From NCBI GenBank assembly GCA_003118195.1, contig BEXV01000741.1, forward strand, positions 88,336-100,883: a DNA stretch of 12,548 nt, read 5' to 3'. The stretch comes from Hemicentrotus pulcherrimus. Lineage: Eukaryota > Echinodermata > Echinoidea > Camarodonta > Strongylocentrotidae. Each line of letters opens with the position of its first letter. Within the stretch, counting starts at the first letter, position 1. Positions 10,967-12,548 of this stretch are shown in pieces. A model generated the notes under the pieces. The model was not told the origin of the DNA. It saw only the letters and a list, made by a program, of their open reading frames with translations, and ran no database searches. Position numbers and translations under genes: made by a program.

Positions 10967-10971
<5 letters not shown>

Positions 10972-10999
<28 letters not shown>
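10972..10999. repeat. (AT)n microsatellite
   Basis: Uninterrupted alternating TA, 28 bases, a short distance outside the right end of the TIR element. Confidence 0.95.
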
Positions 11000-11116
11000 A
11001 GCCATTAATATTTCGAGATATCAAATTCAGGTGAATTAAGCAAGCGTAGAATCTTTGTCTAACTGACTTTGAAAGCGTTCGTATTAATCGATTTGGTGGT
11101 ATATTTATCTCCATGC

Positions 11117-11181
11117 TTCTCTCTCTCTCTCTCTCTCTCTCTCCCTTTAACTGTCTCTCTCTTTCTTTATCTCTCTCTCCC

Positions 11182-11233
<52 letters not shown>
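11117..11233. repeat. Paired (CT)n microsatellites
   Basis: Two (CT)n runs, 11117-11144 and about 11184-11233, separated by degenerate CT-rich sequence. They lie in intron 1 and read (GA)n in the transcript. They explain the Ser/Leu-repeat open frames here. Confidence 0.95.
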
Positions 11234-11236
<3 letters not shown>

Positions 11237-12071
11237 TGTGTATCTTTTTGTCTCTTTTAGTCTCCCACTCTCCTTCGCTATGTCTCTCCCATCGATAGTA
11301 CTTGGTCTCTCTTCTGCTCTCATGAAAGTTGTATATTCTGATATCAATGCCTGTAATGCAAAGTTCTAATGCAAATTCTTATTCTAATAACTATATTAAA
11401 GAGCTTGGATTAATGATGGACTATCATTGTATATGTTCTGTAGAACTGCCTCAACGGAATTCTTTTCACTTAATTTTTGTTGAAAAAATATCAATAATCA
11501 AGTCAATTTCCAAGCCTAATAAAGATGGTATGATTAGCAGAAAAAAATAACGGGCACCTTACGGAGAATGATCATAAATGTCTGAGGTGTGGCTGTTTTC
11601 CTAAAACTTGTCAAATCTGCGCTTGGCAAGGTTTGGGGATTTTAAAAATTGATATCATTGAAGAAAAAAACAGTTCCAATACCTGGATGCTGGTCTAAGG
11701 GCCTACATTCTACTAAAATCCACAACGCGTTATTTTGTATTTGTAAATATTTCTTGTTTCTAGTGTTACATGTAATTGGACTTTTCTGGAAAAATCAATC
11801 AAGAGTCAAGAATAATCCGAAGTGTCTCATGGCTGAAAAAACATCGCGCACGCGCCCCCATCACAATATCAGAGAGCCAGCCTTCTATCAGCGATCATTG
11901 ATGAATTTATGAAGCTAGACAAAAAAAATCTTACAAGTAATTCTAGCAGTACTCATTAATAATCATCTGATCATGGGACCTTTGCGAATAAAGTTCCAGA
12001 TTACAATTATGGGTCACACAAAAGTAATTTCGTTAACACTGCAGAGGTATAAGCATGTTCGTTTTACGTAC

Positions 12072-12189
12072 CTTCTTGGGCGGAAGTAACGGCAGCGAAA
12101 AAAACTACAACCAACGTCAGGATGAGCAAATACATATGCTGATTCCCGTTACCATGGAGACCCCTCTCCCTTCTTTCTTCCTCCTTCAT
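12072..12189 (-). CDS. Exon 1: start codon and signal peptide of the VWC-domain protein
   Basis: Coding part of the first exon, 39 codons plus one base. The ATG at 12189-12187 has A at -3, a favourable start context. The nearest in-frame stop upstream is TGA at 12255-12253, with no ATG between, so this is the first possible start in frame. The N-terminus is charged (KEEERRERG), then a second Met at residue 19 leads straight into a hydrophobic core (YLLILTLVVVFFAAV, residues 20-34) and a small-residue site TSA-QE. Signal peptidase cleavage is plausible after Ala37. Met19 would give a textbook short signal peptide but has C at -3, a weaker context; either Met could be used. The exon ends GAAG/GTACGT, a good donor in phase 1. 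It lies 6.25 kb from exon 2, so the link is inferred from strand, phase and biological sense, with no transcript to confirm it. Confidence 0.75.
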
Positions 12190-12528
12190 GTTGGGAGTAT
12201 ATGAATGGATACAAGTGGTGAAAGTATTGAGAGAAAGTGTTCTAAAGGTAGCTCAATCAGTAATTTTTCAAGTTAAAAACTTTCTGGAAGGTCCTCACTT
12301 TGTCTTCTTCGCTGTTTGAGCTAACGCCTCTATCTGAGCAGCATCCAGTATGATGTTTGATCTTTTAAGAACTTCCCCTCTCTTTCGCAAGAGTGTTATT
12401 GACGAGAAATTCTTTCTGGCAGCTTTCCAGGATCCATGCGTCTCTCCACACTAGTGAAAGTCTCTCACATACAGGAGATCAGTGTCCGAGAGTTACAGAC
12501 ATAAACATGATGAAGAAACATGATGAAC
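12190..12528 (-). other. 5' UTR / promoter-side region of the VWC-domain gene
   Basis: Region upstream of the start codon on the minus strand. The frame is closed by TGA at 12255-12253 and again at 12270-12268. I see no clear TATA box, and the transcription start or a 5' UTR intron cannot be placed. If transcription starts near the window edge, short upstream open frames (minus-strand ATGs near 12500-12515) would precede the main start. Confidence 0.35.
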
Positions 12529-12548
12529 GGGGGGGGGGGGGGGGGGGG
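12529..12548. repeat. Terminal poly-G run
   Basis: Twenty consecutive G up to the window end. It may be a genuine homopolymer or may mark a hard-to-sequence contig edge. Confidence 0.85.

Larger units (their letters stand above)
5821..12071 (-). other. Intron 1 of the VWC-domain gene (about 6.25 kb)
   Basis: Begins with donor GTACGT (12071-12066) and ends with acceptor AG (5822-5821). On the + strand it opens with a polypurine tract (about 5864-6300), then a (GA)n block (6615-6644). From 6.7 to 10.4 kb it is AT-rich with no supported gene; the only notable open frame there is at 9320-9784 (+), listed as a finding. Next come a terminal-inverted-repeat element (10443-10944), (AT)n (10972-10999) and two (CT)n blocks (11117-11233). 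The last 0.8 kb before exon 1 shows nothing I can name. Confidence 0.7.

Noticed and set aside
11147..11347. Glu/Arg repeat protein on the minus strand
   Set aside because: Read from (GA)n microsatellite; low complexity only.

Overview
This is eukaryotic genomic DNA, most likely from a marine invertebrate. An echinoderm is my best guess, but that rests on style only: an AT-rich background, many long (CT)n/(GA)n microsatellites, poly-G runs, short foldback elements and long introns around small class-1 exons. There is no bacterial gene packing, no Shine-Dalgarno/operon layout, no rRNA or tRNA that I can recognise, and no CRISPR. | The one gene I can support lies on the minus strand and spans nearly the whole window. 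Three exons join in phase (both introns are phase 1, both begin with GT and end with AG) to give a predicted 271-residue secreted protein. Exon 1 (12189-12072) encodes a signal peptide. Exon 2 (5820-5596) encodes a complete ten-cysteine von Willebrand factor C (VWC) module. Exon 3 (771-299) encodes a 156-residue C-terminal region that I do not recognise, with five cysteines, three N-glycosylation sequons and a basic cluster, ending at a stop. The introns are about 6.25 kb and 4.82 kb. | Layout from left to right on the + strand: C-rich sequence and 3' UTR/flank (1-298); exon 3 (299-771); intron 2 (772-5595), holding a foldback element near 3.02-3.16 kb, a long imperfect hairpin at 3589-3666 and CT-rich blocks at 5.07-5.44 kb; exon 2 (5596-5820); intron 1 (5821-12071), which starts with a polypurine tract of about 440 bp (polypyrimidine in the transcript), then a (GA)n block, then AT-rich sequence with a terminal-inverted-repeat element of about 0.5 kb (10443-10944), an (AT)n block and two (CT)n blocks; exon 1 (12072-12189); the 5' UTR/promoter side (12190-12528); and a terminal poly-G run. 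| The most interesting points are the orphan C-terminal domain joined to a single VWC module, and exon 2 sitting between complementary (CU)-rich and (GA)-rich intronic tracts, an arrangement that could favour exon skipping (frame-preserving here) or circularisation. A third is a 78-nt hairpin whose seven transition-type differences are all G-U pairs when read on the + strand, antisense to the gene. None of these is proven by sequence alone.
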